DNA from: CAYVUM01 sp964619055
GTDB lineage: Bacteria; Pseudomonadota; Alphaproteobacteria; Rhodospirillales; Defluviicoccaceae
DNA length: 64,000 nt
NCBI GenBank assembly: GCA_964619055.1
Contig: CAZUDB010000007.1
Location: 27,960 to 91,959, forward strand
Direction: 5' to 3'
Shown in pieces: positions 26,105 through 34,315 of the stretch. A model generated the notes under the pieces. That model searched no databases. It saw nothing but the letters and a program-made list of their open reading frames with translations, and was not told where the DNA came from. Both the position numbers and the translations under genes were made by a program. The number at the start of each line of letters is the position of its first letter. The stretch's first letter is position 1.

Positions 26105-26904
26105 GCCTTCAGCTTATAACCGGAGGCGAACATTCGATAGCAGAGCAGCCATAGCGCGACGTTGACCACGGCCATGACTAAAACGCCTATCCAGGGATTC
26201 ACGTCCGAAACTCCGATGAAGCCATAGCGGAAACCATCGATCATGTAGAAAAACGGGTTAAACAGCGTGATGGTTTGAAACGCTGCGGGAAGCCGATCGA
26301 TGGAGTAAAATGTGCCGGAAAGGAATGACAACGGCGTCACCACAAAGTTGGTGACGGCGGCAATATGGTCGAACTTTTCGGACCAGATGCCGCCGGCGAG
26401 CCCCAGGAGTGAGAGCATCAGCGAGGCCATCACGGCGTGGTAGATAATGAACTGCGGCTTTTCCAGGTGCAGCACGACGAACGGCGCGGCGGCCAGCCCG
26501 ACGACCAGACCGACGACGATGCCGCGCGTGACCCCGCCCATGGCGATTCCGAAGGTAAGCTCGTGGGCATCTAGCGGTGGCATTAGGGTGTCGACGATGT
26601 TGCCTTGCACCTTGGAGATGACGATGGATGAGGAGGTGTTGGCAAAGGCGTTCTGGGCGATTGCCATCATGATCAGGCCGGGGGCGATGAACTCCAGAAA
26701 CGGCACGCCCATGATTGCCTCCACCGCCCGCCCCAACGCGAGAGCAAAGATCGCCATGAACAGCAGCGTTGTCACAACGGGTGCGATTACGGTTTGGGTA
26801 TAAACTTTGAGGAACCGCCGGACCTCCCGCCAGTACAGCGTCCAGAGCCCCCGCCAGTTGAAGCGGGCGCCCACATCGGCGCCAAAGATGGGATGTATGC
26901 TCAT
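26101..26904 (-). CDS. ABC-2 type transporter permease (YadH-like)
   Basis: Inner-membrane export permease of 267 residues with six hydrophobic segments. ABC-2 features include the N-terminal TLYWREVRRFLKVYTQTVIAP amphipathic region, PGLIMMAIAQNAFAN, and the C-terminal FLSGTFYSIDRLPAAFQ and LFNPFFYMIDGFRYGF motifs, typical of YadH/NodJ-like permeases. No ATP-binding gene is adjacent (recX lies on the other side), so its ATPase must be encoded elsewhere. The substrate is unknown. The start at 26902-26904 lies 49 bases from the divergent recX start. Confidence 0.9.
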   Translation of the reverse strand: MSIHPIFGADVGARFNWRGLWTLYWREVRRFLKVYTQTVIAPVVTTLLFMAIFALALGRAVEAIMGVPFLEFIAPGLIMMAIAQNAFANTSSSIVISKVQGNIVDTLMPPLDAHELTFGIAMGGVTRGIVVGLVVGLAAAPFVVLHLEKPQFIIYHAVMASLMLSLLGLAGGIWSEKFDHIAAVTNFVVTPLSFLSGTFYSIDRLPAAFQTITLFNPFFYMIDGFRYGFIGVSDVNPWIGVLVMAVVNVALWLLCYRMFASGYKLKA

Positions 26905-26953
26905 GCCTGCGTCCTGTTCCGTCCCGCGTCACGTGTTCTGGTGCGCCATCTAA

Positions 26954-27595
26954 ATGGCAGAGGACCCCGCCCGCAACCGAAGACGCCGCGCCCAACCCGA
27001 CCATTCCGAGGTGACGGTCGACGCGCTGGAGCGGGCCGCCCACGATTACCTGGCTCGCTTTGCCACCTCAGTGGAACAACTCCGGCGCGCGTTAATGCGA
27101 CGGGTGAACCAAGCCCAACGTCGGGATCAGGACGCACAGACCACCGATGGACGTCCCGTTGCCGGCTCGGATGCGGTGGACGCCATCATCGATCGACTGT
27201 CAGAGTTGGGCATTCTCAATGATCAGCGGTTTGCCGAGGCCCGAGCCCTTACCCTCCATCGTCGCGGCTTGCCCGCCTCGACAATTCGAATCAAGCTCCG
27301 GGAAAAGGGTGTGGCTGCGAACACCGTCGAGGCGGCTCTCGAAGCCCTTCACCGGGACCTGTCGCTGGAGCCGGCGGCGAGCGATCTGGCGGCAGCCATT
27401 CGCTTGGCCCAACGCCGCCGGCTCGGACCGTTTCGAGCATCGGACTTGAGACCCGAACGTCGTCATCGGGATCTTGCGGCCCTCGACCGAGCCGGATTCG
27501 ATTTCGACACCGCCTGTCGGGTCATCGATGCCGCCACCGCCGATGAGTTGAGCGAGATGATTGCTACAGAACGCTCGGCGGGCGGCCGGGGCTAG
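26954..27595 (+). CDS. recX: Regulatory protein RecX
   Basis: A 213-residue protein that modulates RecA filament activity. The RecX helical repeats are recognisable: ALERAAHDYLARFATSVEQLRRALMRR near residue 24, then IIDRLSELGILNDQRFAEARA near residue 79, and RRGLPASTIRIKLREKGVAANTVEAAL. The C-terminal repeat with DLAALDRAGFDFDTACRVI follows. No recA is adjacent. It is divergent from the ABC-2 permease gene, and no LexA-like site (GTTC-N7-GTTC) was seen in the 49-base gap. Confidence 0.9.
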   Translation: MAEDPARNRRRRAQPDHSEVTVDALERAAHDYLARFATSVEQLRRALMRRVNQAQRRDQDAQTTDGRPVAGSDAVDAIIDRLSELGILNDQRFAEARALTLHRRGLPASTIRIKLREKGVAANTVEAALEALHRDLSLEPAASDLAAAIRLAQRRRLGPFRASDLRPERRHRDLAALDRAGFDFDTACRVIDAATADELSEMIATERSAGGRG

Positions 27596-27752
27596 CGCGC
27601 ACTTCCGTTGCCGGTTATTGTGATGACCCTGAGTGAGAGTCAACTGGCCGGCCAAAGTGCTGGCGCCCCGGGGAGGAAATGCGTCACCGTGCTTCGGAAA
27701 CGAGGCGGTGGTGTGCTGCATCTCCTGCCTCTGCCGACGGAGATCCGGAGAC

Positions 27753-28577
27753 ATGCCAGCCCGCAAACCCGCAGCGAAAGCGACGTCGACGTCCAAGGCC
27801 GAAGCAGATGCGACCGTAAACACAGCCGCTTCCGACATCGTCATCGCCGCCGACAACTATGATGCTTGGCTGTTCGATCTGGACGGCATCATCACCGATA
27901 CGGCAAGCGTCCATGCCAACGCCTGGAAGAAAATGTTTGATAACTATCTGGAGATGGTGGCCCGTCGCGACGACGCTCCCTTTGAGCCGTTCGAAATCGA
28001 TCCGGACTACTTCCGCTACGTCGATGGCCGCCCGCGCTACAACGGCGTGGACAGCTTTCTGCGCTCCCGCGGCATCGTTCTGCCCTGGGGCGCGCCGGAG
28101 GACGCTCCCGATGCGGAGACGGTGTGTGGGCTTGGCAATCGCAAGAACACGATGTTCAACGAGGTGCTGGCCGACGACGGCTGCAAGGTGTTCGACTCCT
28201 CGGTGGCGTTGGTGCGTCAGTTGAAGGAGCGCGGCAAGGGCGTCGCCGTTGTGACCTCCAGCAAGAACTGCGACACAGTGCTGGCCTCCGCCGGTCTGTC
28301 GGATCTGTTCCAGGCAAAAGTCGACGGGGTGGTTGCGGCCGAGCGCAACCTGAAAGGCAAACCCGATCCGCAAACCTACGCCGTGGCAGCAAAGATGCTA
28401 GGTGTTGCGGCAGATCGATCGGTCGTGTTCGAGGATGCGATCTCGGGCGTTCAAGCCGGCCACGCCGGCAAGTTTGGATTGGTGATCGGGGTTGCCCGGC
28501 ACGATGAGCCGCAGGCCTTGAAAGATAATGGCGCGGATGTGGTCGTTCGCGATCTGAGTGAAATTGCGTTGCGCTAA
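27753..28577 (+). CDS. HAD hydrolase, beta-phosphoglucomutase family
   Basis: A 274-residue HAD-superfamily enzyme. Motif I FDLDGIITD has the nucleophile Asp42 and acid/base Asp44. The cap domain holds VDGRPRYNGVDSFLRSRG, close to the substrate-binding loop of beta-phosphoglucomutases. Motif II VVTSSKN, motif III Lys in GKPDPQTY, and motif IV FEDAISGVQAG follow. The ATG at 27753 is preferred over the open frame from 27633; residues 1-30 are an Ala/Lys-rich leader. With otsB and the GH65 phosphorylase directly downstream, the likely role is conversion of beta-glucose-1-phosphate to glucose-6-phosphate in trehalose use. Confidence 0.88.
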   Translation: MPARKPAAKATSTSKAEADATVNTAASDIVIAADNYDAWLFDLDGIITDTASVHANAWKKMFDNYLEMVARRDDAPFEPFEIDPDYFRYVDGRPRYNGVDSFLRSRGIVLPWGAPEDAPDAETVCGLGNRKNTMFNEVLADDGCKVFDSSVALVRQLKERGKGVAVVTSSKNCDTVLASAGLSDLFQAKVDGVVAAERNLKGKPDPQTYAVAAKMLGVAADRSVVFEDAISGVQAGHAGKFGLVIGVARHDEPQALKDNGADVVVRDLSEIALR

Positions 28578-28635
28578 CGCCACACCGGCCCATCACCGAG
28601 GCCGGCATCAAAGTTGACCGCCAGGGGAGGAAGAC

Positions 28636-29448
28636 GTGCCCAAACATCTCCGAAATCTGCCGCATGCGCTCAATGACGGTGACCAACTAAAGGCCCACTT
28701 GGCCGGACGCAACCCTGCGGTGTTTCTCGACTACGATGGTACACTGACCCCCATCGTCGACCGACCGGAAGATGCGATCATCTCCCCCGCGATGCAGGCC
28801 GCCGTTCGCGGTCTCGCGGTCCGCTGTCCCGTTTGCGTCGTCAGCGGCCGCGACCGGCCTGTTGTTCAGCAACTGATGGGCATTGACACGTTGATTGTTG
28901 CCGGCAGCCACGGCTTCGACATCTGGAGCCCCAGCGGCGGGGCCATCCAAAAGGACCACGGCAGCGACTTCGCCGAGCTTTTGGACCATGTCAAAGCAAT
29001 CCTGAACGAGGTCATGGGTCCCATCGATGGCGCCCTGGTGGAACCAAAAAAGGCCTCCGTTGCAGCGCATTACCGCTTGGTTGCGGAAGGCGAACGGCCG
29101 AAAGTGAAAGCGGTTGTGGACGAGATTTTGGCGGCCCACCCGGATCGCCTCAAGGTAACGCCCGGAAAAATGGTGTTCGAAATCCAGCCCAAGATCGACT
29201 GGGACAAAGGCAAAGCCGTGCTTTACCTGATCGAAGCGCTGGGCCTCAAACGCGATGATATCGTGCCGATGTACCTGGGCGATGATATCACCGACGAACA
29301 TGCCTTCGAGGCCTTGGAAGAACTCGGGATCGGTGTGTTCGTCGGCAGTGCCGATGATCCTGAGGTGGGCGGACGCACAACACATGCTGATTACATCCTG
29401 CACACCATGGACGAGGTGGAGCGCTGCCTCGATTCCCTGGCCCGCTGA
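28636..29448 (+). CDS. otsB: Trehalose-6-phosphate phosphatase
   Basis: A 270-residue HAD phosphatase that dephosphorylates trehalose-6-phosphate. Motif I FLDYDGTLTPIV has Asp32 and Asp34. The segment VCVVSGRDR is motif II, GKMVFEIQPKIDWDKGKAV the OtsB-specific region with the motif III Lys, and YLGDDITDEHAFEAL motif IV. The start is GTG at 28636, placed after a strong GGGGAGGAAG ribosome-binding site. No otsA (trehalose-6-phosphate synthase) is in the window. The gene sits between the beta-phosphoglucomutase-like and GH65 genes on the same strand. Confidence 0.94.
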   Translation: MPKHLRNLPHALNDGDQLKAHLAGRNPAVFLDYDGTLTPIVDRPEDAIISPAMQAAVRGLAVRCPVCVVSGRDRPVVQQLMGIDTLIVAGSHGFDIWSPSGGAIQKDHGSDFAELLDHVKAILNEVMGPIDGALVEPKKASVAAHYRLVAEGERPKVKAVVDEILAAHPDRLKVTPGKMVFEIQPKIDWDKGKAVLYLIEALGLKRDDIVPMYLGDDITDEHAFEALEELGIGVFVGSADDPEVGGRTTHADYILHTMDEVERCLDSLAR

Positions 29449-29467
29449 CCCCTAGCCGCAATCCAAC

Positions 29468-29498
29468 TGGTCCCGGGCTCCGCCGGAGCCCGGGACCA
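29468..29498. repeat. Perfect GC-rich palindrome between otsB and the GH65 gene
   Basis: A 14-base-pair perfect stem (29468-29481 with 29485-29498) around a 3-base loop, arms reading TGGTCCCGGGCTCC. There is no T-run after it on either strand, so it is not a standard intrinsic terminator. It resembles the CCCGGG-core REP-type palindromes dispersed in alphaproteobacterial intergenic DNA. No second copy was noticed in this window. Confidence 0.7.
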
Positions 29499-29542
29499 AG
29501 AGCTGCCAAACCACATCGACCGATCCGATCAGGAGTGCCACC

Positions 29543-31948
29543 ATGTCGACCTGGACACTCGCCTATGATGCCTTCTCCCCAGAGGAAGAGGGCTTGCGCG
29601 AAGCCCTGACCTCTACGGGCAACGGTTACTTTTGTACGCGCGGAGCCTGTGAGTGGGCGCCGACCGTGACCGAACGCCTGCCCGACCCGGGACCGTACTA
29701 CCCCGGAACCTACATGCACGGCGGGTTCAACCGTGTCACGACCATGGTGGCGGGCCGGCCGGTCATAAATGAGGACTTTGTCAACCTGCCCAACTGGCTG
29801 CCGCTGCAGCTCAGCATCGAAGGGGGCCCGCCATTCGATCTGGCGACCGTTGAGATCCTGAGCTACCAGCACACGTTCGATACGCGCTCCTGCACAGTGT
29901 CACGCATAATCCGGTTCCGGGATCAGGGCGGCCGCGAGACGACCCTCGCCAGCCGGCGGTTCGTCAGCATGGCCTGTCCACACGAGGCCGCCTTGGAATG
30001 GACGATCACACCAGAAACCTGGTCCGGCAACATTCAGGTTACGACCGCCCTGGACGGTCGCACGCACAACTGGGGAACCCCCCGATACCGAGATTTGGAA
30101 AGCCGCCACCTGCGCCCACTGTCCACGAGCTTGATGGAGAGCGATGGCATCAGCCTGCTTGTGGAGACCACCCAGTCACGGATCGCGGTCGCCATGGCGG
30201 CACGCACGCTGGCCTATCAAGGCGAGGACCTCCTCACGCCCGCCGGCAACATCGTCCTCCAAAGTGACGGCTATGTCGAGCGGCGGCTGTCGTTCCCGGT
30301 TGTTCAGGGCAAGCCGCTTCGCATTGAGAAGCTGGTTGCATTCTATTCATCGCGGGATAACGCCATCAGCGAACCTCTAGTCAACGCGGAGACGACGGCC
30401 AGACGATTGACGACGTTCGCCGAGGCTTATGAACCGCATGTGAAGGCCTGGAACCACCTGTGGGATGCCTGCGACATCGAGATTCCCCAGGATGACGAGG
30501 TCCAACGCATTGTTCGTCTGCACATCAACCATGTGTTGCAGTGCTGCTCCCCCAACACAGCGGACCTTGATGCCGGAGTGCCGGCGCGCGGGCTCAACGG
30601 CGAAAGCTATCGGGGCCACATCTTCTGGGATGAACTCTACATCTTCCCCTATCTCACCTCACGCTTGCCAGATGTAACCAAGGGCTTACTGATGTATCGC
30701 TATCGCCGGCTGGACGAAGCCCGAGCGTTGGCGAAAGCGGCGGGATATCGCGGTGCCATGTTCCCCTGGCAAAGCGGATCGGACGGCAGCGAGGAAACGC
30801 AAGTCGTCCATCTCAACCCCAAATCCGGCTCTTGGGATCCGGACTTGAGCCAAAACCAACGCCACGTCAGCGCGGCGATCTTCTTTAATGTCTGGCAATA
30901 CTATCGGATGACTGGCGACGACGCGTTCCTGGCGCGCTACGGCGCTGAGATCATGCTGGAGATTGCGCGGTTCTGGGCTTCCATCGCACACTACAATACC
31001 GAGCGCGGCCGATACGAGATCCATGGTGTCATGGGACCCGACGAATTTCACGAGCAGGTCTACGGAAATGACGCGCATGGCGTGCCCAACAACGCATACA
31101 CCAATGTCATGGTGGCTTGGATTTCGGAGACGGCATGCCGAATCCTGGACATCATGCCGTCGGCGGAGCGGGTCGCTCTCGCCGACCGCTTGAACCTAAA
31201 TGACGACGAGATTCGGCTTTGGCAGGACATGGGCGACAAGATGTTCATTCCAACCCACGCCGATGGTTTAATCAGCCAATTCGAGGGCTATGAAGAGCTG
31301 GACGAGTTGGACTGGACCGCCTATCGCGCCAAGTACGATAACATCCATCGCATGGATCGGATTCTGAAGGCGGAGGGTGAAACGCCAGATCGATACAAGG
31401 TCGCCAAGCAGGCCGATACCCTCATGCTGTGGTATCTGTTTCCGGAGCCCGAACTGCGTGCCCTCCTCGAACGGCTTGGTTATGCCTATGGCGATAACAC
31501 GGCACTCGCTCACACCAATTACTACTATGAGCGGTGTTCCCACGGCTCGACCCTCTCACTGATCGTCCATGCTGACATTGAGCGCGCACTAGACCCGGCG
31601 GCGTCGTGGGACATGTTCTTGAGTGCTCTTGGCTCGGATGTTCATGACATTCAGGGCGGCACGACGCGTGAGGGCATCCACATGGGCGTCATGGCCGGAA
31701 CGCTGGATTTGATCCAACGCGGCTATATGGGCTTGTCCTTCGTGGACGGCACCATCCACCTTAATCCGAAGCTGCCGGAACCGTTGGATGGGCTCACCTT
31801 TCGCTTGAGGTACAACGGTGAACCGATTCTGATTTCGCAAACCGGCAACCGGCTGACGGTGACGTCGGAGGCAGGACCGATAACCGTGGCGGCGGGTGGA
31901 ACCACGGTGGATGTGGCCTCTGGCAGCACCCACACTTTTCGGCTTTGA
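29543..31948 (+). CDS. Glycoside hydrolase family 65 protein (trehalose/kojibiose-type phosphorylase)
   Basis: An 801-residue GH65 enzyme. The N-terminal beta-sandwich starts with LREALTSTGNGYFCTRGA, as in maltose and trehalose phosphorylases. The (alpha/alpha)6 domain contains FWDELYIFPYL near residue 361 and the general-acid motif GVMGPDEFHE (Glu501). The C-terminal part includes KQADTLMLWYLF and HGSTLSLIVHA. Phosphorylases in this family cleave an alpha-glucoside with phosphate to beta-glucose-1-phosphate. With a beta-phosphoglucomutase-like gene and otsB just upstream, trehalose phosphorolysis is the best guess, although kojibiose, nigerose or simple hydrolysis cannot be excluded. The ATG at 29543 follows GGAG at 29531. 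Confidence 0.9.
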   Translation: MSTWTLAYDAFSPEEEGLREALTSTGNGYFCTRGACEWAPTVTERLPDPGPYYPGTYMHGGFNRVTTMVAGRPVINEDFVNLPNWLPLQLSIEGGPPFDLATVEILSYQHTFDTRSCTVSRIIRFRDQGGRETTLASRRFVSMACPHEAALEWTITPETWSGNIQVTTALDGRTHNWGTPRYRDLESRHLRPLSTSLMESDGISLLVETTQSRIAVAMAARTLAYQGEDLLTPAGNIVLQSDGYVERRLSFPVVQGKPLRIEKLVAFYSSRDNAISEPLVNAETTARRLTTFAEAYEPHVKAWNHLWDACDIEIPQDDEVQRIVRLHINHVLQCCSPNTADLDAGVPARGLNGESYRGHIFWDELYIFPYLTSRLPDVTKGLLMYRYRRLDEARALAKAAGYRGAMFPWQSGSDGSEETQVVHLNPKSGSWDPDLSQNQRHVSAAIFFNVWQYYRMTGDDAFLARYGAEIMLEIARFWASIAHYNTERGRYEIHGVMGPDEFHEQVYGNDAHGVPNNAYTNVMVAWISETACRILDIMPSAERVALADRLNLNDDEIRLWQDMGDKMFIPTHADGLISQFEGYEELDELDWTAYRAKYDNIHRMDRILKAEGETPDRYKVAKQADTLMLWYLFPEPELRALLERLGYAYGDNTALAHTNYYYERCSHGSTLSLIVHADIERALDPAASWDMFLSALGSDVHDIQGGTTREGIHMGVMAGTLDLIQRGYMGLSFVDGTIHLNPKLPEPLDGLTFRLRYNGEPILISQTGNRLTVTSEAGPITVAAGGTTVDVASGSTHTFRL

Positions 31949-32120
31949 GACGCACCCTTACTGTCTGAGCACACCGGCATCGTCGAAAATACGGCCCATT
32001 TGGGTCGCGTTTATGGCCCAAACGTTTGCAGCACCGACCGCGTTGTCATAAAGTTCACGGCATTTAGGGCGTACCGGACCAGTTGGAGACCGGTCTGCGC
32101 GCCGTAACATCGGGAACAGA

Positions 32121-33629
32121 GTGCCGACCGTGGCCGACCCGCCACCTTCTGGACCGTCCGCCACCACCGCCGCCAAGGTTGCCTCAGCATCACCGGATGC
32201 TATGCAAGCGGTGGCGGTCACTCGTGATCAAGTGCCGGACGCCGACGAGACGAACGGCGGCGGTCTGCCGCGCAGCCTCTCCCGGCTGCTCGTCGACGGT
32301 CAGGGCGGCCTTGCTCGTCTTGGTCTGGATGCCTGGCATGGCCGTCTCGCGCGCCTCGAAGTCCACGTAGCACCGGTAACAGGCGCGGAAGCCGAGCGGC
32401 ACGACACGGACCAGATCGTGCGGGCATTAAACCGCCGCTGGGGCTTTCGAGTCCGGCCGTTACAGCGCGGCCTCACGCTGAAGCCTGGGGCACCGGACGC
32501 CGAGGCCATAGCCGGTGCGACGGGCGCGGCCCGGCGCTGGCTCAGTCAAGCTGGCGGCGATCTTTTTGTTTGGGGGCGCGTGCCCTCACCCGGCACCACG
32601 ATTCACCTTCGACTAATCTCTGCGACGCCGGCCCCGGAGACACAAGTGGGCGGTAGCGGTCCGCTTAATGCGATCGGCTTGCCTATCGATTTTTCCCGGT
32701 CCGTGGGTGAACTTCTTCATACCGTCGCACTGGCCGCCACCGTCCCGGCCGATCCCGGTAAGGCGCGAGGTCGCTTCTATCGCCTTGCGACGAGCTTCAA
32801 ATCGGCACGCCAAGCCATCGGCAGCCTGCCCCGTACGCTGACGCCGTTCGAGCGCGGCAGTCTGCATGCGGCATTTGGCGACGTGGCCGCCCTGCTCGCC
32901 CAACATCCACCCTATCGCCCGCTGGCCGACATGGCGGCCAACTCATATAGCGTAGCGCTCCACGCACTGGATCGCGAGGAGGACCGGGACTTGGTTGGGC
33001 AGGTTCAGCGTAATCGCGGCTTGGTACTTCTGCTGAAATCCGAAGCGGACTACGATGCCGGAGTCGTGCGGGATGCGGTCTCCGCCCTCCGCGCCGCGGC
33101 CGGCGTGCTTGATCGACATCTGATGCCGGGCCAGTGGGCGGCAACCCAGGACCGCCTGGGCGAAGCAATCTACCGACTGGAGGCCCTGACCCATGAACAG
33201 GGGCTGTTGGAGGAGGCTATTGCATGTCACCGGGCCGCCATTGCGGCTCTTGAGCGGTCGGGCGCCGCGACAGCCTGGGCCCGCGCGAAACACAATCTGG
33301 CCCGCGCCGCTCAGATGTTGGGGGAACAGCAGCGCAACCGGGCTTTATGCGAAACAGCCGTCGCATCATGCCGAGATGCATTGACCGTGCACAACCGGGA
33401 CAGTGCCCCATTCGCCTGGGCAGCCTTGCAGAACACCCTTGGCAGTGCTCTGTTCCTGCTTGGTCGGCAAACGGGCGCGGATGCAGCGCTGGCACAAGCG
33501 GCGGAGGCATTTGCCTCCGCCGCCGAGATTTATGCGCAGCACGACGCTGCAGCGGCCCGCGACTTGGCCAAACGCAATGAGGCGCGGGTAGCAACCATGC
33601 GTGCGGTTACGCGCGACAAACACTCGTAA
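32121..33629 (+). CDS. TPR-repeat protein with FlgO/TolB-like N-terminal domain
   Basis: A 502-residue protein that I cannot name. After a low-complexity N-terminus, residues about 80-185 (DTDQIVRALNRRWGFRV, then GGDLFVWGRV and TIHLRLI) resemble the nucleotide-binding-like beta/alpha domain of FlgO/TolB-N type, often fused to TPRs in Rhodospirillales. A helical domain with six or more TPR-like units follows, in which the pattern of Trp-Ala and Leu-Gly pairs (WAATQDRLGEAIYRLE, WARAKHNLARAAQMLGE, WAALQNTLGSALFLLG) repeats about every 50 residues. No signal peptide is clear and no catalytic domain is present. The GTG start at 32121 is uncertain. A cytoplasmic scaffold role is inferred. Confidence 0.65.
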   Translation: MPTVADPPPSGPSATTAAKVASASPDAMQAVAVTRDQVPDADETNGGGLPRSLSRLLVDGQGGLARLGLDAWHGRLARLEVHVAPVTGAEAERHDTDQIVRALNRRWGFRVRPLQRGLTLKPGAPDAEAIAGATGAARRWLSQAGGDLFVWGRVPSPGTTIHLRLISATPAPETQVGGSGPLNAIGLPIDFSRSVGELLHTVALAATVPADPGKARGRFYRLATSFKSARQAIGSLPRTLTPFERGSLHAAFGDVAALLAQHPPYRPLADMAANSYSVALHALDREEDRDLVGQVQRNRGLVLLLKSEADYDAGVVRDAVSALRAAAGVLDRHLMPGQWAATQDRLGEAIYRLEALTHEQGLLEEAIACHRAAIAALERSGAATAWARAKHNLARAAQMLGEQQRNRALCETAVASCRDALTVHNRDSAPFAWAALQNTLGSALFLLGRQTGADAALAQAAEAFASAAEIYAQHDAAAARDLAKRNEARVATMRAVTRDKHS

Positions 33630-33655
33630 GTTGCCCTCGGAGGAGACGGCGCACC

Positions 33656-34135
33656 ATGTCGGGTCGCGAACATCATTACGCGGTGTCGGTGGAGTGGACC
33701 GGCAATCGCGGACAGGGCACCACGAGCTATCGCGCGTTTGGACGCGATCACGTTATCTTGGCCGCAGGTAAACCTGAGCTTGCTGGGTCATCCGACCCAG
33801 CCTTTCTCGGAGATCCTGCGCGTTGGAACCCTGAGGAGCTACTGGTGGCCGCACTCTCCGCCTGTCACAAGCTTTGGTACCTACACCTCTGTTCGGCCAA
33901 CGGGATTTCCGTCCAGGCGTACCGGGACTTGGCAAGCGGCACCATGATCGAGGACCACGACGGCGGAGGCCGGTTCGTCGACGTGCTGCTTCGCCCCCAC
34001 GTTACCGTGGCGGCCGGCGACGACGTATCCCTGGCCTTAAAGCTCCATCACGACGCCAACAGGAACTGCTTTATCGCCAATTCCGTAGCCTTCGCGGTCC
34101 GCCATGAACCGACGATCGACCGCCTGACCGACTAA
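33656..34135 (+). CDS. OsmC family peroxiredoxin-like protein
   Basis: A 159-residue OsmC/Ohr-fold protein. The two redox cysteines are present: Cys70 in LVAALSACHKLWYL and Cys138 in ANRNCFIANSV. The Glu of NPEELLVAALS also matches the active site. Members reduce organic hydroperoxides with lipoyl or thiol donors. The sequence is closer to the general OsmC branch than to Ohr. It starts 26 bases after the TPR gene, with GGAGGAGAC before the ATG, and is followed by a strong terminator at 34279, so the two genes may form one transcription unit. Confidence 0.9.
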   Translation: MSGREHHYAVSVEWTGNRGQGTTSYRAFGRDHVILAAGKPELAGSSDPAFLGDPARWNPEELLVAALSACHKLWYLHLCSANGISVQAYRDLASGTMIEDHDGGGRFVDVLLRPHVTVAAGDDVSLALKLHHDANRNCFIANSVAFAVRHEPTIDRLTD

Positions 34136-34278
34136 TCAACGCGAAATAACGGAACCGTGATCATCGCCGGCGCGATCTACAGCCGCGGGTGTGATGGCCA
34201 TCACAGCACTCCCTCCTGATCTGCGGCATGGTCGACGGCGTTGGGTATCACCCTTCCTTTCCTCAACGACACCGACTT

Positions 34279-34307
34279 GAGCCGGCTTACGCCGGCTCTT
34301 TTTTTTT
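34279..34307. terminator. Strong intrinsic terminator after the OsmC gene
   Basis: GAGCCGGC (34279-34286) pairs perfectly with GCCGGCTC (34291-34298) around TTAC and is followed by nine T (34299-34307). It ends the plus-strand osmC unit. The stem also lies just beyond the stop of the convergent TPR gene (34316) but has no T-run on that strand. Confidence 0.9.
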
Positions 34308-34315
34308 CACACTGC

